DNA from: Brevundimonas sp.
GTDB lineage: Bacteria; Pseudomonadota; Alphaproteobacteria; Caulobacterales; Caulobacteraceae
Reading direction: 5' to 3'
NCBI RefSeq assembly: GCF_029946145.1
Contig: NZ_JAQSDY010000025.1
Coordinates: 90,910 to 154,909, forward strand
DNA length: 64,000 nucleotides
The notes under the pieces are model-generated. The model was given only the letters and a program-made list of their open reading frames with translations, made no database searches and was not told the origin of the DNA. Below, one piece after another: positions 53,940 to 64,000 of the stretch. How positions within the stretch are numbered: position 1 is the stretch's first letter; each line of letters opens with the position of its first letter. Both the position numbers and the translations under genes were made by a program.

Positions 53940-54111
53940 CTTTCGTCATCCTCCGGCGAGCGGAGCGAGACCGGGGGACCCAGCGGCGCCGAAGGCGACC
54001 TGTTCACGCACGCTGGTGGCGGCCGGTGTCCGCGACAGGTTCGCGCTCGCGCGCCGCTGGGTCCCCCGGTCTGCGCCGCGAAGGCGCGGCTTGCCGGAGG
54101 ATGACGAAAGG
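53940..54111. repeat. 170-bp palindromic element, copy B
   Basis: Starts CTTTCGTCATCCTCCGGCGA and ends TTGCCGGAGGATGACGAAAG; close copy of 39020-39180. It marks the exact point where similarity to DpnI stops in the neighbouring pseudogene. Confidence 0.88.
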
Positions 54112-54470
54112 TTGGATCAGGTCCGTCACCCGCGCGGCGGCGCGGTCGTAGCTCATCGCGAAAAGGCTGGGATTGTTCGCCGCCGCCAGCCGGGCGGTCA
54201 TCGTGCTGAAGGCGCCGTCCGGGATGGAGCGCCCCAGCCTGCCGCGCTTGGCCTTGAGCTCATACTCCTCGCCGCAGGCGTCGCAGCGGAAGTCGGCGAC
54301 GGGCGAATTGTTCGGCAGTTGCGGCAGGCGGTCGACGGCGCAGTTGGGACAGAAGCCGTGCAGCGCGACCCAGGCCTCGGTGACCGACCGCGCGGTCTGG
54401 GTCGGCCCCTTGAAGACTACGGCCGGTTCGCGAAGCCGAGCTCGCACCAGTGATTGTCGTCCTGTCCCAT
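54112..54470 (-). pseudogene. DpnI-type restriction endonuclease, frameshifted and truncated
   Basis: The reading frame opens MGQDDNHWCELGFANRP at 54470, hits TAG, and continues one frame over as VVFKGPTQTARSVTEAWVAL. It then shows DpnI family features: zinc pairs CPNC and CDAC, catalytic PD-(D/E)xK motif in VADF ... EEYELKAKRG, and IPDGAFSTMTARLAAANNPSLF. It stops at the palindromic element at 54111, so the C-terminal winged-helix half that recognises methylated GATC is missing. Likely an inactive relic. Confidence 0.85.
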
Positions 54471-54501
54471 CCGCCCACCGTAGCGGGTGGCGGGTCAGGG
54501 G

Positions 54502-54720
54502 TCAGCCCTTGCCGCGCGAGTAACTCTCGATCTCGTCGCCGTTAGCGTTGAGCGCCACGACATGGCGGGCGTCGAACTCGACCACGCCCTGCTCCTTCCA
54601 GTGGATGTCGGGGCCACCGTAGTAGGCGAGGTCGACCGCCTCCTCTCCCCAAACGTCAGCGCGCCCGCGCAGCCGGCAGCGTCGAACTCCGCCACTTCCA
54701 GCGAAGTCGCCCGTCGAACA
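54502..54720 (-). pseudogene. 5'-truncated gene remnant next to the low-GC island
   Basis: A minus-strand frame without a start runs from about 54720 to TGA at 54502-54504. It reads CSTGDFAGSGGVRRC, ADVWGEEAVDLAYYGGPDIH, and ends VVALNANGDEIESYSRGKG. The coding-like GC-rich composition ends abruptly where the AT-rich DNA begins, so the 5' part was probably lost when that DNA arrived. Family not recognised. Confidence 0.55.
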
Positions 54721-54787
54721 CTATCCCCAGTTGCTCGATCGATAGGCGCTGATATGGATGTACGGTTTCTGTGGGGGATAGGTTATC

Positions 54788-55270
54788 GTGCAAGCTCCTT
54801 GGTGGCTGGCAATCGCTATAGGGATTCTGAGCGGATCCTTAGGTGCGTTCCTGACGTACTCATTCAACTATCGGAAGGAGCGCGCTCAGTTTCTGAGAGA
54901 GCGAGCAGAGCAAACCTATTTTGCTCTTGATCGATTTTACCGGGAAATTTCCGCTGACTATATCTTGTGGAAGAAACTCGGCACCCAACCACGCACACCC
55001 ACAGAAGCGTCCAATTCAAAGACAGCCGCAGACTACAGCACTCTTTCTTGCAGCTGCGACATATATTTCCCTCACCTCTCAGCGAGAATCATCGCGTTTA
55101 TCGAGAGTAAAGATGCCTTGATGGACTCAATTAGATCGAGTCAATTAGATTGCGACGTCCGAGCCATGAACTTCGAGAACGCCGCAATATCCCTAAAGAA
55201 CGCTTTAGCAAAACAATGCCGACGCCCACTCACATTAGTAACCTACATATCTATAATTGATAGCGTGTAA
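54788..55270 (+). CDS. small membrane-anchored protein of the low-GC cassette
   Basis: 160 residues from GTG 54788 with GGGGGAT upstream. One N-terminal helix (about residues 5-27: WWLAIAIGILSGSLGAFLTYS) then a charged, probably coiled-coil stretch (YRKERAQFLRERAEQTYFALDRFYREI) and a cytoplasmic helical domain. Family not recognised. It resembles in layout the small membrane partners found in two-gene phage-defence cassettes, which is only an analogy. It is 6 bp before the large gene and surely co-transcribed. AT-rich codon use. Confidence 0.65.
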   Translation: MQAPWWLAIAIGILSGSLGAFLTYSFNYRKERAQFLRERAEQTYFALDRFYREISADYILWKKLGTQPRTPTEASNSKTAADYSTLSCSCDIYFPHLSARIIAFIESKDALMDSIRSSQLDCDVRAMNFENAAISLKNALAKQCRRPLTLVTYISIIDSV

Positions 55271-55276
55271 TACTCT

Positions 55277-56968
55277 ATGCCCTTGATCATTGAAGCATTG
55301 CGTATTGAGGATGGTGACACGCCCATTCCAGTGACGCGGCCGTCATTCTCCAGCATACAAGACATGATCAACACTCTCCCCGTAAGGGGGTTGGGCGTGA
55401 TTTGGGGGCACGCAATACGAGAGGAAATTCACCATTACGCCGACTCTCTTGCTATTGTTTATAACGGCGGAGCTTTGGTAGGGAGCACTAGATATTCCGT
55501 TCGTGCTGACAGCGCCCGCCTATCTTATCAGTATGCTAGAAATAGATACAAGGTAGAGTCATTTTTATGGCGCAGCGTACCTTCAAAACCGACAATCAAC
55601 ATCCAGAATTCTTCACCGATTGTCTTCGAAGATATTTTTGATTTTGCCGCAGCTGCTACTTGGCAACAGCTAGTGGCACTTATGAAGCCATTTTATTCCG
55701 CCACGCGACGCGTCAAGACAGGCATTGAAGATGACATTGAGAGCTATCTTACGCCTTTTAGAAATCTTCAGCTACAATACAACATTGTAGCTATTTGGGG
55801 CCACTCCCCCACTTTCGAAGACCTTATCTTGCTCTGGCTATTTTATCACAGCAAACACAATATCAAGATGGTGGTCGCCAGTGAGGGCAACAAACCTAGA
55901 TGGATTGGTTCCAACTCAGTTATCGACGCAAAAGAGCGTCCATACATAAAACTCGATGAACTAATCTCAAGCGCCTCAGCCTATCTCAGTCGGTCGGAAG
56001 CATCAGTGAATGCTGCATTCGGGATCTGGCAACGGGGGGTCGACCCTCTAGGGCGCTCCCTAATAAAGCGCGGCGTCATCTCGGAGGTCTTGGCGGACGC
56101 GTTTCTAGAAGCATACGCGCCGATTGTCGCCGAGGATGAAACCGCGACCCTCGGTATCATCGTGCCTCACCAGCAGCCCGCCCCTCTCCGGTTCAAAACG
56201 GTGGAGGGCGGTATCGACCTACTTGACGAATCCGAGATGCAACCGAACGAACCTCGCGTTCTCGGCGCGGTCCGCAGCGCCCTCGGAGCCCTAGAGGACC
56301 TGACCAGCTACACTGGTTTCAGCAACACGATCCCCACGTTCAGCAATCGAGCCGTTCGGATCAAGAACATACTCACTGAGATGGGGGAAGGAAATTTTGA
56401 CGATGACCTCGTCGTGCAACTGGGCACCGAGGTAAACAGTCTCGAAAATAGAATCTCCCTCGCGAGTGACATTATTTCGGAAAGCGCGGCCGCTGAGGCG
56501 GCCACGTTCTTTCCAATGGTTGAAGGACTTCTTCTCCAGTTTCGGATTTGGGGAGAATACAAGACCAAGAGCCAATCACGGGCTGGAAGTTCCGCGAGCA
56601 CTCAAGCTGCTGTGGAAATCCTCGAACTTTCGCAAGAGCGATCTGACATCGTGTCTGGCAGGGCCAGAGACCGAATTAGTTCCTACGTCGGCGGCATCGA
56701 AACCGGGTCGGCTGAAGGGGAGGTAGGTGCCCTACTAACGGCTGAAAACATTGCCGCCCAAGCGGCCAGTGCCATCGCGCAGAGGGCCCGGGAAACAGGA
56801 CAACCCATATCCCGACGCCTAGCAAGAGCAATTCAAACTAATGAAGCCCGCTCGTTGAGTGGCTGGATGATTGAAAACAAGAGCGAACTGTTAATTCTGG
56901 CCGAGGCAGGAAACGTTGCCTGGCTTAAGACATTCATCACAGCACTCAACACCGACACCGGCGGCTGA
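55277..56968 (+). CDS. 563-residue protein of unknown family in the low-GC cassette
   Basis: Soluble protein with no signal peptide or membrane helix. N-terminal half (to about residue 250) has patterned alpha/beta segments (VIWGHAIREEIHHYADSLAIVYNG, VAIWGHSPTFEDLILLWLFYHS) with conserved-looking His and Trp-Gly-His pairs. The C-terminal half is helical and Ala/Ser/Glu-rich (RISLASDIISESAAAEAATFFPMVEGLLLQF). No nuclease, NTPase or protease motif can be identified. Composition is AT-rich to ~56030 and mixed afterwards, suggesting a fused or chimeric gene. Function unknown. Confidence 0.7.
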   Translation: MPLIIEALRIEDGDTPIPVTRPSFSSIQDMINTLPVRGLGVIWGHAIREEIHHYADSLAIVYNGGALVGSTRYSVRADSARLSYQYARNRYKVESFLWRSVPSKPTINIQNSSPIVFEDIFDFAAAATWQQLVALMKPFYSATRRVKTGIEDDIESYLTPFRNLQLQYNIVAIWGHSPTFEDLILLWLFYHSKHNIKMVVASEGNKPRWIGSNSVIDAKERPYIKLDELISSASAYLSRSEASVNAAFGIWQRGVDPLGRSLIKRGVISEVLADAFLEAYAPIVAEDETATLGIIVPHQQPAPLRFKTVEGGIDLLDESEMQPNEPRVLGAVRSALGALEDLTSYTGFSNTIPTFSNRAVRIKNILTEMGEGNFDDDLVVQLGTEVNSLENRISLASDIISESAAAEAATFFPMVEGLLLQFRIWGEYKTKSQSRAGSSASTQAAVEILELSQERSDIVSGRARDRISSYVGGIETGSAEGEVGALLTAENIAAQAASAIAQRARETGQPISRRLARAIQTNEARSLSGWMIENKSELLILAEAGNVAWLKTFITALNTDTGG

Positions 56969-57078
56969 AGCTCAATGTAAGCCGCCTCACTCCGTTCCCA
57001 CCATGCGCATCGCGAACCCCAAATGCATCGGCTTCATGCGCACACTCGCACCGCCCATGCACGCGACCGCAGCCCTGA

Positions 57079-59454
<2,376 letters not shown>

Positions 59455-59497
59455 GAACAGAACTTAGGGGGCGAGACCCGGCTCGGCTAGGGGCGGA

Positions 59498-59695
59498 TCA
59501 GGCGTTGCGCAGCAGGACGCCGGCGGTCAGGACGGCGAAGGCGACGGCCAAGGTGTTGAACACATGCTCGCTGATCACCGGAATGGCGACGCCGCCGTAC
59601 TGGACCAGCATGGCCAGGACGGCGAGCACCACGGCGATGGCGAACAGGGGCACGGACGGGGCCGTGAGGGGAAGGCCGGCGCGGCGAAGGGGCAT
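59498..59695 (-). CDS. small two-TM membrane protein
   Basis: 65 residues with two hydrophobic segments (LFAIAVVLAVLAMLVQYG and VFNTLAVAFAVLTAGVLL) separated by a short loop. Conserved-looking small membrane protein upstream of uvrB; function unknown. Confidence 0.65.
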   Translation of the reverse strand: MPLRRAGLPLTAPSVPLFAIAVVLAVLAMLVQYGGVAIPVISEHVFNTLAVAFAVLTAGVLLRNA

Positions 59696-59844
59696 GGGGC
59701 GATGTCCTGATGCGCGACGCGGCGGGAGGCCGGTCGGAGCTTCACCGTAACGCCGAGCCGGTGCGCCTGTTCCGCCGGGAGACCCATGGTTGCCGCGGGG
59801 GCGATCGTCGGCGAAGCTGGCCTCTCAACGGGGGGGGTACGGGT

Positions 59845-60630
59845 ATGCGGACGGGAAGGAGGGCGGCGGTTCTGGCGCTGGGGCTGCTGCAGGCGACGAC
59901 GGGTTGCGCGGCGGGGACGCCTGTTCCGCCTGCGGCGGCGGCGGCCGGACGGCCGGCCCAGGCCGAGTGCGCGGCGGTGCGCGACGTCGACTTCCGCGCG
60001 CTGGAACGCGAGCGGGCCCGGCTGCCGGTCGCCATCGGGGGGCCTGTCGTGGATATGCTGGACGTGGTGCGCATCCCCGACTGGGCGGCGCGGCGGCCGC
60101 CGGAGGACGCGGCGGTGGTGATCCGCGCACGGATGCCGCCGGGCGGGGGCCACAGCTCGGACCACCGCTCGGTGGTGTGGCGCGAGGCGGACGGGACCTG
60201 GTGGTTCTGGCGACACAGCGTCAACGAGGGGCCGCCGGCCCCGCCGCCTCCGCCGCCGCCGGGGCTGACCCGCGAAGAGATCGACGTCTGGTACGCGGCC
60301 CGGAACGACAGCCGCACGGCCGATGAGCGATACTGGCCGCCCCACGAGGGCCGGTTGTCGGCGCAGAAGACGGCGCAGATGGAGGCGGCGTGGCGCGACC
60401 CCTGCCGCGCCTGGGACCCCGACTGGTGGCCGCACGACCTGCCGCTGAACCGTCGGATCGACGGCTCGCGCCGGCGGCTGTGCCCGCAGGACAGTTCGGC
60501 CATCATCGCCGACATGGCGGAGGCCGGGCGACCGCGCCGCAGCGTTGGAGGCGCGTGCATCAACGCCACGCCGACCTATCGGATGATCGAGATCGCGGCC
60601 TACGCCGCCGCGGACGCCGCCCCCCGGTGA
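59845..60630 (+). CDS. lipoprotein of unknown function
   Basis: 261 residues from MRTGRRAAVLALGLLQATTGC with lipobox TTGC and a GGGGGGG Shine-Dalgarno. Mature part has Cys-rich, Trp-rich segments (RSVVWREADGTWWFWRHSVNEG, a poly-Pro run of about eight, YWPPHEGRLSAQKTAQMEAAWRDPCRAWDPDWW). No family recognised. Confidence 0.75.
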   Translation: MRTGRRAAVLALGLLQATTGCAAGTPVPPAAAAAGRPAQAECAAVRDVDFRALERERARLPVAIGGPVVDMLDVVRIPDWAARRPPEDAAVVIRARMPPGGGHSSDHRSVVWREADGTWWFWRHSVNEGPPAPPPPPPPGLTREEIDVWYAARNDSRTADERYWPPHEGRLSAQKTAQMEAAWRDPCRAWDPDWWPHDLPLNRRIDGSRRRLCPQDSSAIIADMAEAGRPRRSVGGACINATPTYRMIEIAAYAAADAAPR

Positions 60631-60700
60631 GCGCGTCCGAAAACCGCCGGACAATCCCGCCGCATCGGCGTGAGGTGGACGGCCCTGACGGAGACACGCC

Positions 60701-61489
60701 ATGACCGCCTTCCACGACCTGCACCGTTCCGGCCTGCTGATCCTGCCCAACGCCTGGGACGGAGGGTCCGCGGCGCTGATGCGGGCGAAGGGGGCGAAGG
60801 CGATCGCCACGACCAGCGCGGGCGTGGCCTGGGCGCTGGGCTGGCCGGACGGGGACGCCCTGCCGGTTGATCGGGTGGTGCAGGTCTGCGTGGACGTCGT
60901 GCGGGCGGCGCAGGGACTGCCGGTCTCGATCGATTTCGAGGGCGGTTATTCCGACGATCCGGCCGCGGTGGCGGCGCAGGCGAAGCGGCTGGTAGGGGCC
61001 GGGGCGGCGGGGATCAATATCGAGGACGGCGGCGGCGCGCCGGAGCGGCTGGCGGCCAAGATCGCGGCGATCCGGGCGGCGGTCGGACCGGAGCTGTTCA
61101 TCAACGCCCGCTGCGACGTGTGGCTGAGGGGCGTGGGCGAGCCCGGAACGCGGGTGGCCGAGGCGGCGCGGCGCGGGGCGATCTATGCGGCGGCGGGGGC
61201 GGACGGCCTGTTCACGCCCGGGCTTACGGACGCGGCCGATATAGCGGCGATGGTGCAGGCGACCACCCTGCCGCTGAACCTGCTGGCCTATCCCGGCCTG
61301 CCCGACGCGAAGACGCTGGAGGGTCTGGGCGTGCGGCGGCTGAGCGCGGGATCGGGCATCGTCGGGGCGATCTGGGGCCGGGCGGCGGCGCTGACCGAGG
61401 GTTTTCTGGCGGACGGTCGGTCGGAGCCGCTGGGCGAAGGGGCCCTGGGCTGGGGCGAGGTCAACGCCCTGATGCCGGCGTCGGAATGA
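60701..61489 (+). CDS. PEP mutase / isocitrate lyase family enzyme
   Basis: 262 residues. PNAWDGGSAALMRAKGAKAIATTSAG, SIDFEGGY, GINIEDGGG and FINARCDVW are the TIM-barrel metal-site segments of the PEP mutase/isocitrate lyase family. It should cleave or isomerise a 2-3 carbon acid; the exact substrate is not deducible. Coupled by ATGA to the methyltransferase gene. Confidence 0.88.
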   Translation: MTAFHDLHRSGLLILPNAWDGGSAALMRAKGAKAIATTSAGVAWALGWPDGDALPVDRVVQVCVDVVRAAQGLPVSIDFEGGYSDDPAAVAAQAKRLVGAGAAGINIEDGGGAPERLAAKIAAIRAAVGPELFINARCDVWLRGVGEPGTRVAEAARRGAIYAAAGADGLFTPGLTDAADIAAMVQATTLPLNLLAYPGLPDAKTLEGLGVRRLSAGSGIVGAIWGRAAALTEGFLADGRSEPLGEGALGWGEVNALMPASE

Positions 61490-62007
61490 GCGCGCCGGAC
61501 CGATTGATCCTGTCGTGGATCGACAGCCCGATCGGGCCGCTGGCGCTGGCCTGCGACGAAGCCGGTGTGGTGCGGGGCGTCAGCTTCGGCGACGGACTCA
61601 TCAAGGCGATGCGGCGGGAATATCCGGGCGCGGCCTTGTCGGATGGCGAAACATCGGCGGCGGTGGCGCGTGATCTGGCGGCCTATTTCAGCGGCGATCG
61701 CGCGGCCCTGAATCGCGTGCCGTGGTCGCTGGAGGGGGCGGCGTCGGGCGACAGCTTCCAGCCGCGGGTGTGGAAGGCGCTGGCCGAGGTGCCGGCCGGC
61801 GTGACCATCAGCTATGGCGAGATGGCCAGACGCGCGGGCGAGCCGGGCGCGGCCCAGGCGGCGGGCGTGGCGCTGAACCGCAATCCGATCCCGCTGATCC
61901 TCGCCTGCCATCGCGTGGTCGGCGCCGACGGCTCCCTGACCGGCTTCGGCGGCGGGCTGGAACGCAAGGGCTGGTTGCTGAGGCACGAAGGGGCGCTGCT
62001 CATCTGA
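61486..62007 (+). CDS. ogt: O6-alkylguanine-DNA methyltransferase (Ogt-like)
   Basis: 173 residues from MSAPDRLILSWIDSPIGPLAL. Acceptor Cys141 in ILACHRVVG; the usual PCHRV reads ACHRV here. Recognition helix SYGEMARRAGEPGAAQAAGVALNRNPIPL is present. It repairs alkylated guanine by self-alkylation. Start overlaps the previous stop. Confidence 0.93.
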   Translation: MSAPDRLILSWIDSPIGPLALACDEAGVVRGVSFGDGLIKAMRREYPGAALSDGETSAAVARDLAAYFSGDRAALNRVPWSLEGAASGDSFQPRVWKALAEVPAGVTISYGEMARRAGEPGAAQAAGVALNRNPIPLILACHRVVGADGSLTGFGGGLERKGWLLRHEGALLI

Positions 62008-62027
62008 GCAGCGCCCTGTCCTGCAGC

Positions 62028-62909
62028 CTAGCGTCGCGCCTGTTCGATGCGGGCCTCAAGGTCGGCCCAGCGGCGCGTCAGGTCGCGCAGTTCCAGACGC
62101 AGGCTGGCGGCCTCGGTGCGGCTGATCTCACCGCTGCGCAGGCCGGCGGCGATGCGCGCCTCCATCTGCTGCGCGTGCGGATCAGAGCGGTAGTCGTCGC
62201 CCGAGTCATAGCCGTCGTCATAGTTGTCGCCGACGCGGCGGTTCAGATCGGCCCAGCGCGCTTCGAGATCCTGACGCTCGCGCGAGTCGAGGCCATTGCG
62301 TTCGTAACCGGCCTCAAGCCGGACCAAGGCGTCGAAGTCGGTCGACAGACGGGCAGCCTGGGCGCGGGTCAGGGTGCGGTTGCGCACGCCGGCGTTGACG
62401 CGAGCATCGAACGAGGCGCGGCTCTCGGCCAGCGGACGCCAGCTGTCGTAGCCGTCGTCATAACCGTCCTGGCCCCCGGCCTGATAGCGGGTGGAGAAGG
62501 CGCGATAGCGTTCCGTCAGATCGGCGCGTTCCTGGGTCGTGACCCGGCCGTCGGCCGTGTAGCGGGCCTCAAGCGTGACCAGATCGCCGTATTCGGCGCT
62601 CAGACTGCGGGCCGCCGAAGACGAAATGGCGCCCGAGCGCACGTCGGCGTCGAGCCGGCTTTCGAACTGGGCGCGCTGGGTGTTGAGCGGACGGCGGCCA
62701 CGCGACCACTCGCTGTCGAGGGTGGTCGACACGCCGAGCCGGTCGCCGAACAGGGCGCCGAGAATGGCTCCGATCGGGTCGGATTGGGGCTGTTGGCCGT
62801 ACGGGGTCTGGCTGTACGGCGTCTGGCTGTAGGGAGTCTGGGCGGAGGCGGCGCCCGCGACCAGAGTGAGGGCGGCGGCCGAGGCCGCGAGAAGCTTGAT
62901 GGAGGTCAT
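62028..62909 (-). CDS. periplasmic protein with three internal helical repeats
   Basis: 293 residues with a signal peptide (LLAASAAALTLVAGAASA). After a short QTPYS repeat (25-39), three repeats of about 70 residues follow (74-143, 159-226, 245-291), each with a pattern like RxxFxxRLxAxVRSGxLSxxxAxxLSxxYxxLVxLEAxY and an ERxDLxxR block. The linkers share DGYDS. Function unknown, possibly envelope coating. Confidence 0.75.
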   Translation of the reverse strand: MTSIKLLAASAAALTLVAGAASAQTPYSQTPYSQTPYGQQPQSDPIGAILGALFGDRLGVSTTLDSEWSRGRRPLNTQRAQFESRLDADVRSGAISSSAARSLSAEYGDLVTLEARYTADGRVTTQERADLTERYRAFSTRYQAGGQDGYDDGYDSWRPLAESRASFDARVNAGVRNRTLTRAQAARLSTDFDALVRLEAGYERNGLDSRERQDLEARWADLNRRVGDNYDDGYDSGDDYRSDPHAQQMEARIAAGLRSGEISRTEAASLRLELRDLTRRWADLEARIEQARR

Positions 62910-63022
62910 GGGAGGTGTCTTTCCGGGTGGGTGTGTCCCTGTGCGGTGAGAACGAAGTTCGGCGGTGAAGGTTGCGGAGAGTCGCCGGTCCTCTTCAGCG
63001 CGATTCAGACTAGACAGAACCC

Positions 63023-63847
63023 ATGATAGCCCTCCCCCTCCCTGACGTTCTCCTGCTGCTCGCCGCCCTGATCGCGGCCGGGCTGGCGGGCGGGATCGTC
63101 GCGGGCCTGTTCGGGGTGGGCGGCGGCACCGTGATCGTGCCGGCGGTCTTCTACGCTTTCGAGGTGCTGGGGGTCGGGGGCGAGGGCAATCTGCACACGG
63201 CGATCGGGACGTCGCTGCTGACCATCGTGGCGACCAGCTGGCGGTCGCTGAGGGCGCACCGGTCGCATGGGGCGGTGGACGAGGACGTGCTGAGGACCTG
63301 GACGCCGTGGGTCGGGGTCGGGGCCCTGATGGGGGCGGCGGTGGCGGGCGTGACCTCCATGGAGGGGCTGGCCGTCGTCTATGGCGTCTGCCTGGCCCTG
63401 ATCGCGGCGCAGCTGGGGCTGATGCCCGAGCGCTTCACCCTGGCTTCGGACCTGCCCACGGGCTGGGCGAGGCGCGGGCTGGGAAGTCTGATCGGCGGCC
63501 TGTCGGCGATGATGGGGATCGGCGGCGGCAGTTTCGGCGGGATGATGATGACCCTGTGCGGACGGCCCATCCATCAGGCGGTGGCGACTGCATCCGGTTT
63601 CGGCGTGGCCATTGGGGCGGCGGCGACGCTGGGCTTCGTGGCGTTCGGCTGGGACGCCGCGGGACGGCCGCCCTTCTCGCTTGGCTACATCAACGTGCCC
63701 GGGGCGATCGTGATGGCGGTGTTGACGACCGCCGTGGCGCCATGGGGAGCGAAACTGGCTCACTCCCTGGACAAGCGGGTCCTGCGCAAGGCCTTCGCGG
63801 TCTACCTGCTGGCGACCGCGCTATCGGTGGTGGTGAAGGCGGTTTGA
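63023..63847 (+). CDS. TSUP-family (TauE/SafE) membrane transporter
   Basis: 274 residues, eight hydrophobic segments. The TSUP motif GxxxGxxxGxFGVGGGxxxVP is visible near the N-terminus and again, as expected in the repeated half, near MGIGGGSFGGMMM. Family exports sulfite or sulfoacetate-type anions. Ends one base before a heptamer repeat array. Confidence 0.9.
   Translation: MIALPLPDVLLLLAALIAAGLAGGIVAGLFGVGGGTVIVPAVFYAFEVLGVGGEGNLHTAIGTSLLTIVATSWRSLRAHRSHGAVDEDVLRTWTPWVGVGALMGAAVAGVTSMEGLAVVYGVCLALIAAQLGLMPERFTLASDLPTGWARRGLGSLIGGLSAMMGIGGGSFGGMMMTLCGRPIHQAVATASGFGVAIGAAATLGFVAFGWDAAGRPPFSLGYINVPGAIVMAVLTTAVAPWGAKLAHSLDKRVLRKAFAVYLLATALSVVVKAV

Positions 63848-64000
<153 letters not shown>

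Larger units (their letters stand above)
54721..57010. other. low-GC accessory island with two genes
   Basis: Composition changes sharply at about 54720 to AT-rich DNA, rises again after about 56030 within the large gene, and returns to normal before uvrB ends at 57079. No integrase, transposase, tRNA target or direct repeat is visible. Left edge truncates a gene. Confidence 0.7.

Noticed and set aside
54487..54930. 147-residue plus-strand frame across the island boundary
   Set aside because: Spans the GC-rich remnant and the AT-rich DNA without coherent composition, and overlaps the better-supported cassette gene and minus-strand remnant.
54721..57010. Integrated element with defined attachment sites
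   Set aside because: No integrase, transposase, flanking direct repeats or tRNA target could be seen.
59455..59500. LexA (SOS) box in front of uvrB
   Set aside because: The GTTC-N7-GTTC consensus of alphaproteobacteria is not met; only GTTCTGTTC with wrong spacing is present.

Overview
The window is a GC-rich alphaproteobacterial chromosome segment, almost certainly from Caulobacteraceae and probably a Brevundimonas-like organism. The evidence is a FlbD-type flagellar sigma-54 activator downstream of fliN, the fliF-fliG-fliH-fliN-flbD order, TTAA-N7-TTAA (CtrA-type) boxes in front of early flagellar operons, a Suv3-like helicase next to a small S4 protein, and a CarD regulator. Assignments come from reading motifs and context; no database search was possible.

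Layout. 1-2.8 kb: a tightly overlapping sensory operon (CHASE3 histidine kinase, single-domain response regulator, receiver-HisKA_2 kinase cut by the window edge). 2.9-4.1 kb: a membrane protein and a DUF559 nuclease gene bracketed by a near-perfect 60-bp inverted repeat. 4.1-14.7 kb: two flagellar export/basal-body operons on the minus strand, fliQ-fliR-flhB and fliF-fliG-fliH-fliN-flbD-bla-flhA, with a complete class A beta-lactamase gene embedded between flbD and flhA. 14.7-20.1 kb: assorted metabolic genes (GFA-family protein, folE, acyltransferase, amidohydrolase, 2OG oxygenase). 20.1-22.6 kb: flgB-flgC-fliE diverging from fliO-fliP; fliP carries an in-frame palindromic-element insertion. 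22.7-50 kb: housekeeping and accessory genes, including HU, a large periplasmic TPR protein, a CinA-type amidohydrolase, an ABC exporter, tRNA-Arg(CCU), a Suv3-like helicase, a 7Fe ferredoxin, CarD, L28, an M1 peptidase, a transglutaminase, an HNH nuclease, an AlkA-like glycosylase, a JmjC oxygenase coupled to glutamyl-Q tRNA(Asp) synthetase, PPK2 and a cold-shock protein.

51-57 kb is the accessory zone. It holds four palindromic elements within 3 kb, a DpnI-type restriction endonuclease pseudogene with a frameshift and cut off by a palindromic element, the 5'-truncated remnant of another gene, and then a low-GC two-gene cassette (a membrane-anchored 160-aa protein and a 563-aa protein of unrecognised family). 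This cassette is the best candidate here for an undescribed system, possibly defensive. 57-64 kb: uvrB, small membrane and lipoprotein genes, a PEP-mutase-family enzyme coupled to an O6-alkylguanine methyltransferase, a periplasmic protein with three internal repeats, a TSUP transporter, and a heptanucleotide tandem repeat that runs off the window end.

Regulatory logic visible in the sequence: all three early flagellar promoters (fliF, fliQ, flgB) share a 13-bp palindrome of the form GGCA-N5-TGCC exactly 10 bp from a CtrA-type box. This fits dual control by CtrA (activation) and FlbD (repression), with FlbD itself encoded in the fliF operon.
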